Below are positions 7,347 through 13,929 of a stretch of DNA of 28,930 nucleotides, one piece after another. Position numbers and translations under genes: made by a program. Position 1 is the first letter of the stretch. Each line of letters starts with the position of its first letter. This DNA comes from Bacteroidales bacterium (GTDB lineage Bacteria; Bacteroidota; Bacteroidia; Bacteroidales; F082). Where the stretch lies: the NCBI GenBank assembly GCA_016281295.1, contig JAEEII010000217.1, positions 1-28,930 on the forward strand, given 5' to 3'. Below the pieces are notes generated by a model. The model was not told the DNA's origin. It did not search any database and worked only from the letters and a program-made list of their open reading frames with translations.

Positions 7347-8372
7347 TTATTTTGCTGGCAACTCATATTGTAAAAACGCCACTTGCAGTTTTTTCTTGAT
7401 GCGATGCCGTAGGATCCTTGGCTCCAACACTTCGATGTGCTGGCCAAAGCCTAGGATGACGCGCTCCAGCTCCTGGTTGAGTACCACGTTAATGGTGATG
7501 ATAATGCTCCCATCAGCTTCCTTTTTTATCACTTCCTGCGTGCTGTGAAATGGCTTTGTGATGACGTATGGAGCCTGGTCGTTATCCACTCTCAGTTTCA
7601 CCTTCTGCGCCTCGCTATTCAAGTCTTTGGTAACACCTATCACATTGTCGAAGTAATGCTCGGGATCAAAGAAGATGTTCTCTTGATAATCCTTGTCAGT
7701 ACAAGGTTCAATGGAAACGATGCGGTCCAGCGCGTAGTTGCAGATGTCATTACGCCAATAGTCATAGCAGATGATGAACCAGCGGTTGCGGTATTCCTTC
7801 AGCAGATACGGCGAGATGGCGAAAGGCCTTGGCAGCCTCGACTTGAACGATTGGTAGTTGATGATGATTGCCTTCTTGCTGATAATGTATTGGTAGAGCG
7901 TACTCACATGTTCCAGTCCCTTTAACCGCTCATTTTTCTCCAAGTGGATGGCGGGGATGTCATGCTTCGTGGTTACAGCGATATGGTCGCCCAATCGGTC
8001 GATGATGTCCGTCACCGGGCTGAACTGCGAGAACACCTGAAAGTGGCGCAGGATATCCATCGCCTGTTGCAAGGTGTTCACATCGGCATCCGACAACGGA
8101 ATGTTGGTGATGCTGTAGTTCTTGTCGGCGTACATGTAGTATTTCTTGTCCACCACGATGATAGGCGCTTCGTAGCCCAATTTGTTGCTGCGCATCAGCT
8201 GGATGTCGGCCTGTACCGTCCGTCGGCTTACGCCTTCGGTGCGGCCTTCACAGTCGTAGATGGCCTCCGAACATGCCTCGATGAGGTCTTCCAAAGTCCA
8301 GCGTCGATAATGGTTCTGCAAGCATCTGTCTATGGTGGTCAGACGAATCAATTGGCTTCTGTTGAGTGGCAT
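7347..8372 (-). CDS. WYL-domain transcriptional regulator of the Ro60/Y RNA locus
   Basis: A 341-residue cytoplasmic regulator, taking the ATG at 8372 (MPLNRSQLIRLTTID) because the 13 residues added by the longer frame lie in the A/T-rich promoter region. Residues 1 to about 90 are a winged helix-turn-helix (CLQNHYRRWTLEDLIEACS and RRTVQADIQLMRSNKLG). About 140-260 form the WYL domain, whose core reads NRWFIICYDYWRNDICNYAL and then DRI, a variant of the WYL motif with WFI. A WCX-like C-terminal domain follows. WYL domains are thought to bind nucleic acid or nucleotide ligands and control defence or repair genes. It is divergent from the Y RNA-Ro60 transcript across a perfect palindrome, so it probably controls that operon and itself. 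Confidence 0.85.
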   Translation of the reverse strand: MPLNRSQLIRLTTIDRCLQNHYRRWTLEDLIEACSEAIYDCEGRTEGVSRRTVQADIQLMRSNKLGYEAPIIVVDKKYYMYADKNYSITNIPLSDADVNTLQQAMDILRHFQVFSQFSPVTDIIDRLGDHIAVTTKHDIPAIHLEKNERLKGLEHVSTLYQYIISKKAIIINYQSFKSRLPRPFAISPYLLKEYRNRWFIICYDYWRNDICNYALDRIVSIEPCTDKDYQENIFFDPEHYFDNVIGVTKDLNSEAQKVKLRVDNDQAPYVITKPFHSTQEVIKKEADGSIIITINVVLNQELERVILGFGQHIEVLEPRILRHRIKKKLQVAFLQYELPAK

Positions 8373-8410
8373 TTTTCGAAAATTTTTGCAAAAAAACAAA
8401 ATTTTTTCCA

Positions 8411-8433
8411 ACTGCGCAAATAGGCTGCGCAGT
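8411..8433. promoter_or_regulatory. Perfect 8-bp inverted repeat, candidate operator of the WYL regulator
   Basis: ACTGCGCA (8411-8418) and TGCGCAGT (8426-8433) are exact reverse complements with a 7-base spacer. The repeat is the only GC-rich element in an A/T-rich divergent promoter region. Its centre is about 20 bases before the -7 box at 8442, so it occupies the -33 position of the rightward promoter, where no -33 consensus is visible. This suits a site where a dimeric regulator activates or blocks transcription of the Y RNA-Ro60 operon. Binding by the WYL protein is inferred. Confidence 0.6.
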
Positions 8434-8441
8434 AGGGTATG

Positions 8442-8449
8442 TACCTTTG
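8442..8449 (+). promoter_or_regulatory. Bacteroidetes -7 promoter box (TACCTTTG) for the Y RNA-tRNA-Ro60 transcript
   Basis: TACCTTTGC matches TAnnTTTG fully. Transcription would begin near 8455 and run through both Y-RNA-like elements, the tRNA-like gene and the Ro60 gene. There is no other -7 box of this type between here and the Ro60 start at 8821. Confidence 0.65.
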
Positions 8450-8492
8450 CAGCGTCAATTGAATGACAGCGTTCTTTGAACTGTTGAAAAAC

Positions 8493-8628
8493 ATGGCAAG
8501 TGCCGTAGGAAAGGAATACTTCGCAATTGGTTAGCAGATCGGAATGTTTTCATTTCGAGGGTTGCTGGTTCGAGCCCAGCCATCAGTTATCTGATGTATA
8601 AAAGCTTTTCCGATTGTCGCCTTGCCAT
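8493..8628 (+). ncRNA. Y-RNA-like ncRNA 1 with an embedded tRNA-like domain
   Basis: The ends form a closing helix: ATGGCAAG (8493-8500) pairs with CTTGCCAT (8621-8628). Directly inside it are TGCCGTA on the 5' side, followed by an AGGAATACTTC block (8512-8522), and TGTCGC on the 3' side (8615-8620). The same blocks occur at the same places in the second element, so they look like the conserved protein-binding part of the stem. The interior is tRNA-like: AATTGGTTA resembles a D loop, GGAATG-TTTT-CATTTC forms an anticodon-like hairpin, and GCTGG-TTCGAGC-CCAGC (8564-8580) is a perfect T arm with canonical loop. Bacterial Y RNAs (YrlA type) combine a Ro-binding stem with a tRNA-mimic module, and a Ro60 gene lies 190 bases downstream. 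The exact ends are inferred. Confidence 0.75.
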
Positions 8629-8635
8629 TATTATA

Positions 8636-8725
8636 AAGGTGGTTGCCGTATCGTAGGGATACTTCACGGATTGTAATTTCGTGGGATTGTTGTCCCATCT
8701 CCCTCCGAGCCTGTCGCACCACCTT
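8636..8725 (+). ncRNA. Y-RNA-like ncRNA 2
   Basis: A second element of the same design, 7 bases after the first. AAGGTGGT (8636-8643) pairs with ACCACCTT (8718-8725). Inside it are TGCCGTA (8644-8650) with TAGGGATACTTC (8654-8665), and TGTCGC (8712-8717). Over 22 aligned bases of the 5' block it shares 17 with element 1, while the closing helices differ completely in sequence yet stay perfectly paired, which argues for selection on structure. The interior has a hairpin TGGGA-TTGTTG-TCCCA and no clear T arm, so it looks like a shorter Y RNA without the tRNA-like module, unless the tRNA-like gene starting 3 bases later serves as that module. Function is inferred from the adjacent Ro60 gene. Confidence 0.7.
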
Positions 8726-8728
8726 CAT

Positions 8729-8801
8729 GGAACTTTGGCAGATAGGGTATATGCGCCGGACTGAAAATCCGGTTAACGTGGTTCGAGTCCACGAGGTTCC
8801 G
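8729..8801 (+). tRNA. tRNA-Phe(GAA)-like gene in the Ro60 operon leader
   Basis: A cloverleaf can be drawn: acceptor GGAACTT with AGGTTCC (7 pairs, one G-U), anticodon stem CCGGA/TCCGG with loop CTGAAAA (anticodon GAA at 8763-8765, U33 present), and T arm CGTGG-TTCGAGT-CCACG. CCA is not encoded; GCAC follows. The D arm (GCAGATAGGGTATATGC) is odd. It resembles the TGGCAGA type of class II serine/leucine tRNAs more than a usual tRNA-Phe, its stem has only 3 sure pairs, and the variable loop is just 4 bases. It may be a working tRNA, a degenerate one, or a tRNA mimic belonging to the Y RNA block. It starts 3 bases after Y-like element 2 and ends 19 bases before the Ro60 ATG. Confidence 0.6.
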
Positions 8802-8820
8802 CACTTAAATCTTTAAGGCT

Positions 8821-10344
8821 ATGAGATTCAACACTAGAAAAGAGGAAGAAGGAAAGGTGTTAAACTATGAAGGAGCTGAAGCTTTCGTCATGACACCTGA
8901 GCTGGAATTGTACACCGCCGTGGTCACCGCTTCGCTCGACGACAAGTTCTACGAGGCTAGCGACGAGCGTGTGGAACGCATTGTCAGTCTGATAGCCAAG
9001 GTTGACCCCTTGTTTGTGGCCCAGCTGGCCGTTTACACCCGTACCAAGATGTATCTGCGCTCCGTGCCGCTGCTCCTGCTTGTGGAGCTGGCAAAGGTAC
9101 ACAGCGGTGATGACCTTGTGAGTCGCGCTGTCGCAAAAACCGTGCTCCGCGCCGATGAAATCGCAGAGTTGCTCGCTTGCTATCAGTCACGCAATCCTTC
9201 AAAAGATACAAGGAAGAAGCTCGCGAAGCTATCCCATCAGATTCAGGCGGGCTTGCAACAGGCGTTTAACCGCTTCGATGAATACCAGTTCGGCAAGTAT
9301 AACCGCGATGGCCTCAAAGTGACCTTGCGCGATGCGTTGTTCCTCGTCCACCCTAAGGCGAAGGACGAGGCTCAACAGGCTCTTTTCGACAAGATTACCA
9401 ACAAGAGCCTAGCTGTTCCGTACACTTGGGAAACCGAGCTGTCGGCATTGGGTCAGGCCAAGTTTGAGAACGATGAACAGCGTGCCCTGGCATTTCGCGC
9501 CAAGTGGGAAGAGTTGATCGACAGCGGCAAAGTCGGCTATATGGCTTTGATGCGAAACCTTCGCAACATCTTGGAGAGCAATGTCAGCTTCGACCACATC
9601 GGTCGTGTATGCGACACACTGAAAGACCCTGATGCCGTGGCCAACTCCAAGCAGCTGCCGTTCCGTTACTTGGCCGCCTACCGTGAAGTGCGGCATGTCG
9701 CTTCACCTTCAACGGCTGCCGTGCTTTCCGCATTGGAACTGGCAACGCTTTCTTCGGCAATCAACCTCAAGGGCTTTGATGTCGAAGAAAAGGTGCTGCT
9801 TGCCTGCGATGTCTCGGGCTCCATGCAGCATAGCATCAGCGACCGAAGCAAGGTGGAGCTCTACGACATCGGCCTGTTGCTGGCCATGTTGCTGAAGAAC
9901 CGCTGCGCCCAAGTCATCAGCGGCATGTTCGGCAATATCTGGAAAGCTGTCAACCTGCCTTCCACGGGCATTTTGGCCAACACCATGGAATTACGTCGTC
10001 GTGAAGGCGAGGTGGGTTATAGCACCAATGGTCATTTGGTCATCAAGTGGTTGAATGAACAGAAAATGGCAATGGATAAGGTGATGATGTTCACCGACTG
10101 CCAAATGTGGAACAGCTATCGCGATGGCGATAGCATGAGAGGGGAATGGCACCGTTATAAGGCCATCGCGCCCAATGCCAAGCTGTATCTGTTCGACTTG
10201 GCTGGCTATGGCCAAATGCCGTTGTCAATGGTGGAAAAGGATGTCTATCTGATTGCTGGTTGGAGTGACAAGGTCTTTGATGTCCTCGAAGCCATCGAAG
10301 GGGGCAGTAACGCCCTCAAGGAAATAAGCAATACGAAGATTTGA
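8821..10344 (+). CDS. rsr: Ro60-family TROVE/vWA RNA-binding protein (bacterial Rsr-type)
   Basis: A 507-residue protein with a TROVE domain of helical HEAT-like repeats (residues about 15-320, with the family segment GYMALMRNLRNILE at about 239-252) and a C-terminal von Willebrand A domain. The vWA metal site is intact: DVSGS at 330-334, STNG near 401, and MMFTDCQMW with Asp426. Ro60 proteins form a ring that binds misfolded RNAs in its cavity and Y RNAs on its outer surface; in Deinococcus Rsr and Y RNA tether PNPase and aid RNA decay and stress survival. The length is close to Deinococcus Rsr. Two Y-RNA-like elements lie directly upstream in the same orientation, and an rtcB remnant follows after 37 bases. 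A weak hairpin (CTTAAA-TC-TTTAAG, 8804-8817) sits just before the start. Confidence 0.9.
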   Translation: MRFNTRKEEEGKVLNYEGAEAFVMTPELELYTAVVTASLDDKFYEASDERVERIVSLIAKVDPLFVAQLAVYTRTKMYLRSVPLLLLVELAKVHSGDDLVSRAVAKTVLRADEIAELLACYQSRNPSKDTRKKLAKLSHQIQAGLQQAFNRFDEYQFGKYNRDGLKVTLRDALFLVHPKAKDEAQQALFDKITNKSLAVPYTWETELSALGQAKFENDEQRALAFRAKWEELIDSGKVGYMALMRNLRNILESNVSFDHIGRVCDTLKDPDAVANSKQLPFRYLAAYREVRHVASPSTAAVLSALELATLSSAINLKGFDVEEKVLLACDVSGSMQHSISDRSKVELYDIGLLLAMLLKNRCAQVISGMFGNIWKAVNLPSTGILANTMELRRREGEVGYSTNGHLVIKWLNEQKMAMDKVMMFTDCQMWNSYRDGDSMRGEWHRYKAIAPNAKLYLFDLAGYGQMPLSMVEKDVYLIAGWSDKVFDVLEAIEGGSNALKEISNTKI

Positions 10345-10381
10345 TAACGAAAGGGAAGTGCCATAGGAAGGAGATAGAAAA

Positions 10382-11117
10382 ATGAAAGTCATCACTGGAA
10401 ACAAAGTTCCCATCAAGATGTGGGTCACTGATATAGACAACACGGCTTTGGAGCAGGCCATTGACCTGGCTTCGCTTCCTTTTGCCTGCTGACCAGTACG
10501 GCAAGATTGCCAAACGCTGGAACGAGCTTTGGTATTCCGAGACCATTCCGGGACTGGAGTTCCTGCCCATTGAGTCCCAATACGCCAAAGACTACTTCAA
10601 CGAGATGAGGTATTGTGTGGAGTTCGCCTTGGCTAACCGCAGGCTGATGATGATTCGTATCTGTGACATCATCCGTAAGCAAGTCCGCTCGGCCACTTTC
10701 GAGCCGATGATTAACATCGCCCACAACTATGCCGCGTGGGAAAACCATTTCGGCCAGAATGTCATCGTCCATCGTAAAGGAGCTACCCGAGCCTACAAGG
10801 GCGAAATAGGCATCATCCCCGGCTCTATGGGTTCGCACTCCCACATTGTTGAAGGCTTGGGCAATCCCGAGAGTTTCATGTCCTGTTCCCATGGCGCAGG
10901 TCGTGTGATGGGGCGTAAGGAAGCCATCCGCAAGCTCAACCTTGAACATGAAATCGAGTTCATGAACCGCCAAGGTATTGTTCACTCCATCACCCAGCAA
11001 ACCCAGTTGGACGAAGCCCCCAGCGCGTACAAGGACATCGACATCGTCATGCAAAACCAAGCCGATTTGGTGAAGCCCATCGAGACGCTTTATCCCATCG
11101 GTGTGGTCAAGGGATGA
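10382..11117 (+). pseudogene. rtcB: RNA ligase RtcB gene with a large internal deletion
   Basis: The ATG at 10382 opens MKVITGNKVPIKMW and continues to LPFA, the normal RtcB N-terminus, then hits TGA at 10490-10492. From about 10485, in another frame, RtcB resumes with ADQYGKIAKRWNE and runs to the natural end (PIGVVKG). Roughly 150-180 residues are missing between them, including the VGVDIGCGM region with the metal-binding Cys and the Asn/His motifs with two further metal ligands. The GMP-accepting His (SCSHGAGR, codon at 10890) and one metal His (NIAHNYA, codon at 10722) remain. The two pieces are also out of frame. RtcB joins 2',3'-cyclic phosphate RNA ends to 5'-OH ends and often accompanies Ro60; here it should be inactive. 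An assembly error remains possible. Confidence 0.85.
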
Positions 11118-11126
11118 TTTGGAAAC

Positions 11127-11228
11127 CTAACATAAAAACTGAGGGCAATTATCTACCACGATGTAGTCGAGTTCCAGTTCAGGTTCTTTTTTCAGTTCAC
11201 GGTCAAAATAGGACTTATTAAAAAGCAT
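11127..11228 (-). pseudogene. Possible gene scrap of 33 codons between rtcB and the SIMPL gene
   Basis: On the minus strand an ATG at 11228 gives a 33-residue peptide beginning MLFNKSYFDRELKKEPELE and ending at TAG (11127-11129), with normal-looking protein composition (YIVVDNCPQF). I do not recognise a family with confidence. It has no promoter of its own and faces the -7 box of the SIMPL gene. Given the other deletion remnants in this region it may be the residue of a lost gene, or chance. Confidence 0.2.
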
Positions 11229-11236
11229 TACTTTTG
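11229..11236 (+). promoter_or_regulatory. Bacteroidetes -7 promoter box (TACTTTTG) for the SIMPL gene
   Basis: TACTTTTGC matches TAnnTTTG and lies 36 bases before the ATG at 11273. No clear -33 element is seen in the A/T-rich sequence upstream. Confidence 0.55.
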
Positions 11237-11272
11237 CAAATCCTTACACTTAGCTAGAAAACGCAAATAACT

Positions 11273-11926
11273 ATGGAATCAACAATCAAAGTGGTGGGCA
11301 CTGGTAGCATTCACGTGGTGCCCGATGTTACACGCTTGGAAATACGCATCAACCGTGTATTTAAGACATACGAAGAAACTTATGCCAATGCAAAGGAGAA
11401 CAGTGCATGGATGGTGAAGATACTAGAGTATAATCACCAATCTGGCAAACTGGCCAAAACTATCAGGATGGACATTTCCGTACACAACGAAAGCATCTAC
11501 AAAAATGGCAGTTATGTTGGGTCGAAGAAAGATGGTTACGATCTCGAACAACGGATTAAAATAGACCTTAATATGGATACTGTTTTGGTGAACAATATCA
11601 TCAAAGGGGTGGGTAAGTTTATTCCTGGTGCTCAAATCAGTGTAGGTTATACCCTAAAAGATCCTCGACCCACACAACTTAAGATACTGGAACGTGCTGT
11701 CACAGACGCTCGCGATAAAGCCACAATTATGGCAAAAGCTGTGGGGCGCGAGCTTGGAGAAGTCAAAGAGATTGAGTATGGTGAAATGGATGTCCACATC
11801 TATTCGGAAGCACGAGCGATTCACAGCAATGAAGAAGCCACGGCAAGTACCCCTAACGGCCTTGATATTACCCCAGATGATCTGGCTGTATCCGATAATG
11901 TGAATGTAATTTGGTTTTTGAAATAG
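11273..11926 (+). CDS. SIMPL-domain (DUF541) protein
   Basis: A 217-residue protein with the SIMPL fold. The opening STIKVVGTGSIHVVPDVTRL is the family's hallmark (G-x-G, then P-D at the second strand), followed by alternating strands and helices, a central YDLEQRIKIDL segment, and LKILERAVTDARDKATIMAKAVGRELG near residues 140-166, the conserved helix of DUF541. Many members are periplasmic, but this one has no signal peptide or lipoprotein box, so it is likely cytoplasmic. SIMPL proteins in bacteria include oxidative-stress-related proteins; the biochemical role is unclear. It has its own promoter box and no operon partner. Confidence 0.85.
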   Translation: MESTIKVVGTGSIHVVPDVTRLEIRINRVFKTYEETYANAKENSAWMVKILEYNHQSGKLAKTIRMDISVHNESIYKNGSYVGSKKDGYDLEQRIKIDLNMDTVLVNNIIKGVGKFIPGAQISVGYTLKDPRPTQLKILERAVTDARDKATIMAKAVGRELGEVKEIEYGEMDVHIYSEARAIHSNEEATASTPNGLDITPDDLAVSDNVNVIWFLK

Positions 11927-12172
11927 AATGGGAACGAATATTCATATCTCACTCACTATTTTCGTGAGGAAATCATAGAACTTCTCATTCCTCACTCACT
12001 ATTAAAAACTCGCTCTTCTTTTCTGCTAGTCCTTTGTGTATGGTGTATTCTACTTTTTGGTTTGTTGCCTATGCAATATCCTCTGATACATAGATATTCG
12101 GCAGTCGTTCTTCTATTAGTTTAAATAGGGTAGGAGAGAACAACTATCAATTCACCAAGACCCTGCCATCTC

Positions 12173-12197
12173 TTTCCCCTTAAATGGGGATGGGGGA
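12173..12197. repeat. REP-like palindromic element, diverged copy
   Basis: CCCC (12176-12179) and GGGG (12186-12189) form a short hairpin followed by ATGGGGGA. This layout, a C-rich arm, a short loop, a G-rich arm, then a second G run ending in GGGGGA, is the same as at 18303-18330 inside pglX. Such C/G-run palindromes are common small repeats in Bacteroidetes genomes. The call rests on pattern similarity between two copies. Confidence 0.4.
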
Positions 12198-12394
12198 TTG
12201 TTCGGTGCTTTTTCAAAATATTCGTAATACATTGTCGTACCTCCCCCAAAACCATTCTATAAACACTTTAAAAACCATCTTTTTTTTGGCTTATTTATTA
12301 ACTATTTGATTGTCAGTAGAAAGAATATTTTTTTAAAAACAGTTCTAAAAACCAAAACTCGTTTTCAACGCATTTTTTTTGTTTTTATACTTAT

Positions 12395-12577
12395 TTATGG
12401 AATAAGCTGATATTGTGTCCATTGTTTTGTTCCAATCTGTTCAACTTTTCCTTCTTTAATCAATTCCTTGATTCTGTAATTCTCAATCCTCTTGAATGAA
12501 ATACGGCCTTTGCAACCACTATCTTTCAACATTCGAGGATCAACCAAGCACGTTAGCATGCATACTGACAAATCCAA
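12395..12577 (-). pseudogene. Possible remnant of a winged-helix C-terminus
   Basis: A 60-codon minus-strand frame whose last 40 residues read like the end of a DNA-binding winged helix: ISFKRIENYRIKELIKEGKV, then EQIG and a strand (QWTQYQLIP). Similar tails end many AlbA_2-type ATP-binding and Fic proteins. The first 20 residues look unrelated, and there is no promoter box. It is most likely a left-over end of a gene lost next to the BREX island; it could also be chance. Confidence 0.25.
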
Positions 12578-12642
12578 ACTCCCAACTTACATCTTTTTAC
12601 ACCTATTTATAAAATATCTCTCCAAATTCGCCATTTTTTCCA

Positions 12643-12650
12643 TAAATTTG
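12643..12650 (+). promoter_or_regulatory. Bacteroidetes -7 promoter box (TAAATTTG) for the BREX operon
   Basis: TAAATTTGC fits TAnnTTTG and stands 27 bases before the brxA ATG, giving a very short leader. No further box of this quality was seen in the gaps between brxA and brxL, which suggests one long transcript, although the large insertion in pglX could contain weaker starts. Confidence 0.6.
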
Positions 12651-12677
12651 CACCCTCTATACACAAACGCAATTTAG

Positions 12678-13310
12678 ATGAATAATTCCAGTCCATATAG
12701 TGCCTCCTTTACCGCTTGCGGATTGCAGTTCAATGAGTTTAACCTCATGCTGCCTATGCTACTATCCAATGATAGGGATGCTTTGATTGAAAAGGAAGTC
12801 AACAATAATAATATCCTGAATATTAATTCTCACAAGTCTCGCTACCGCGTCATTGTGGAATACAAAAAGCGCGTCGATGCCATGCCTCGTGATTTTTGGT
12901 CATGGTATCAAACTTTGGATGACCAAGCCCAGCGCATCGCCATGCTCTATGTCATCCTCAAAACCTACCGCATCACCTTCGATTTTCATATCAAGGCTAC
13001 AATGCGCAAATGGCGTTCCGTAGTACAGACACTCACTAAGCCTGATATAATGATGGCCTTTTCTGAAATAGCCGAAACGGATGCTTTCGTTGATGGCTGG
13101 TCTGATGCCACCAAAGGAAAGGTCGCTTCTGCATATCTAACCATCTTGCGCCAGGTGGGTATGCTTGACATGTTCAATGCTCAGCTTTCTCCACTCAAAG
13201 CAGAGCCGCAAGCCTACGCTTATTATCTCAATCATGGCGAAGACTGGTTTCTTGAAGCCTGCCTCCTTCAGTCCTACGAAATCGAACAAATCAAATCCGA
13301 CCTGTTATGA
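12678..13310 (+). CDS. brxA: BREX protein BrxA (DUF1819)
   Basis: A 210-residue all-helical protein that opens with YSASFTACGLQFNEFNLMLP, the typical DUF1819/BrxA start, and contains the family's helical core (KTYRITFDFHIKATMRKWR at about residues 98-116, and ATKGKVASAYLTILRQVGML at about 145-164). BrxA is a small DNA-binding protein and the usual first gene of type 1 BREX operons; it is needed for phage defence in some systems. Its stop overlaps the start of brxB (ATGA at 13307-13310), indicating translational coupling. A -7 promoter box lies 27 bases upstream. Confidence 0.9.
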   Translation: MNNSSPYSASFTACGLQFNEFNLMLPMLLSNDRDALIEKEVNNNNILNINSHKSRYRVIVEYKKRVDAMPRDFWSWYQTLDDQAQRIAMLYVILKTYRITFDFHIKATMRKWRSVVQTLTKPDIMMAFSEIAETDAFVDGWSDATKGKVASAYLTILRQVGMLDMFNAQLSPLKAEPQAYAYYLNHGEDWFLEACLLQSYEIEQIKSDLL

Positions 13311-13915
13311 CACCAATGACCATTGAACAGCTCTACGAGAAGCTGAAGGATAAGGACTTCCAAGATACCACCACCAACCTATTTTATAACTACTATGTGT
13401 TTCAGTACGACCCTCAGCAAGAAGCTGAGATTTATAGTCAGCTGAAACTGTATCAGGAAAACCTTTACCGCCCGTCTGAGCACCTCGATATTCTCATCTT
13501 GAATCTATTCGATTTGTTCTGCGATTACTTGAGGTCCATCCGTCTTGGTGCCAACGAGCCTCCATATCTCGAAGATCTGCTACAACAAGACCTTACAGAG
13601 CCTAATGTAGTCACACAAAGCCTGATGCAAGAAGCTGGCAGCGACGAGTATTATCAACTTATCCAAGAAAAAATCTTGCATCACAAGGCGAAAGCCGTTA
13701 CAAAACGAACCCCTTTTGTCTTTCTCACAGGCATTGGCAACATGTTCCCGTATCTCCGTGCCCATGTTTTCTTTGATTGCTATGAGAAATACAACGACCC
13801 CGAAGCCTATAATATCATTATGTTCTATCCGGGCAATTGCAGCGACAAGCACTTTGGCCTCTTTAATCGTTTTGCCGAGGCCAATCCTTATAGATCCATT
13901 AGACTATTGAATTAA
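13307..13915 (+). CDS. brxB: BREX protein BrxB (DUF1788)
   Basis: A 202-residue soluble protein of the DUF1788 family. Visible family features are the N-terminal helix followed by FYNYYVFQYDPQQEAEI, the segment LDILILNLFDLFCDYL (about residues 60-75), TPFVFLTGIGNMFPYLRAH (about 137-155) and the C-terminal IMFYPG. BrxB is an essential but biochemically poorly defined part of type 1 BREX, thought to belong to a complex with the other core proteins. It overlaps brxA by four bases and precedes brxC by 14 bases. An alternative start at MTIEQLYEKLKD, three codons in, is possible. Confidence 0.9.
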   Translation: MTPMTIEQLYEKLKDKDFQDTTTNLFYNYYVFQYDPQQEAEIYSQLKLYQENLYRPSEHLDILILNLFDLFCDYLRSIRLGANEPPYLEDLLQQDLTEPNVVTQSLMQEAGSDEYYQLIQEKILHHKAKAVTKRTPFVFLTGIGNMFPYLRAHVFFDCYEKYNDPEAYNIIMFYPGNCSDKHFGLFNRFAEANPYRSIRLLN

Positions 13916-13929
13916 AACACCACAGCATA

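Larger units (their letters stand above)
11927..12642. other. AT-rich intergenic region between the SIMPL gene and the BREX operon
   Basis: About 715 bases without a convincing gene. It holds a 13-base direct repeat CTCACTCACTATT (11948-11960 and 11991-12003), a REP-like palindrome (12173-12197), long A and T runs around 12280-12400, and one short minus-strand frame (12395-12577). The look is that of decayed DNA at the border of a transferred defence island. No attachment site, integrase or tRNA end was found here. Confidence 0.6.

Noticed and set aside
8531..8728. A 65-codon minus-strand protein opposite the Y RNAs
   Set aside because: The region is better explained by paired RNA structures on the + strand, and the peptide has no family features or promoter.
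10461..11117. A free-standing 218-residue gene starting MTWLRFLLPAD
   Set aside because: Its first eight or so residues are the rtcB N-terminal region read in the wrong frame; the true similarity starts at about 10485 and belongs to the damaged rtcB gene.
11948..12003. 13-base direct repeat CTCACTCACTATT as an attachment or target-site duplication
   Set aside because: The copies are only 43 bases apart with no element between them, so they cannot flank the BREX island.
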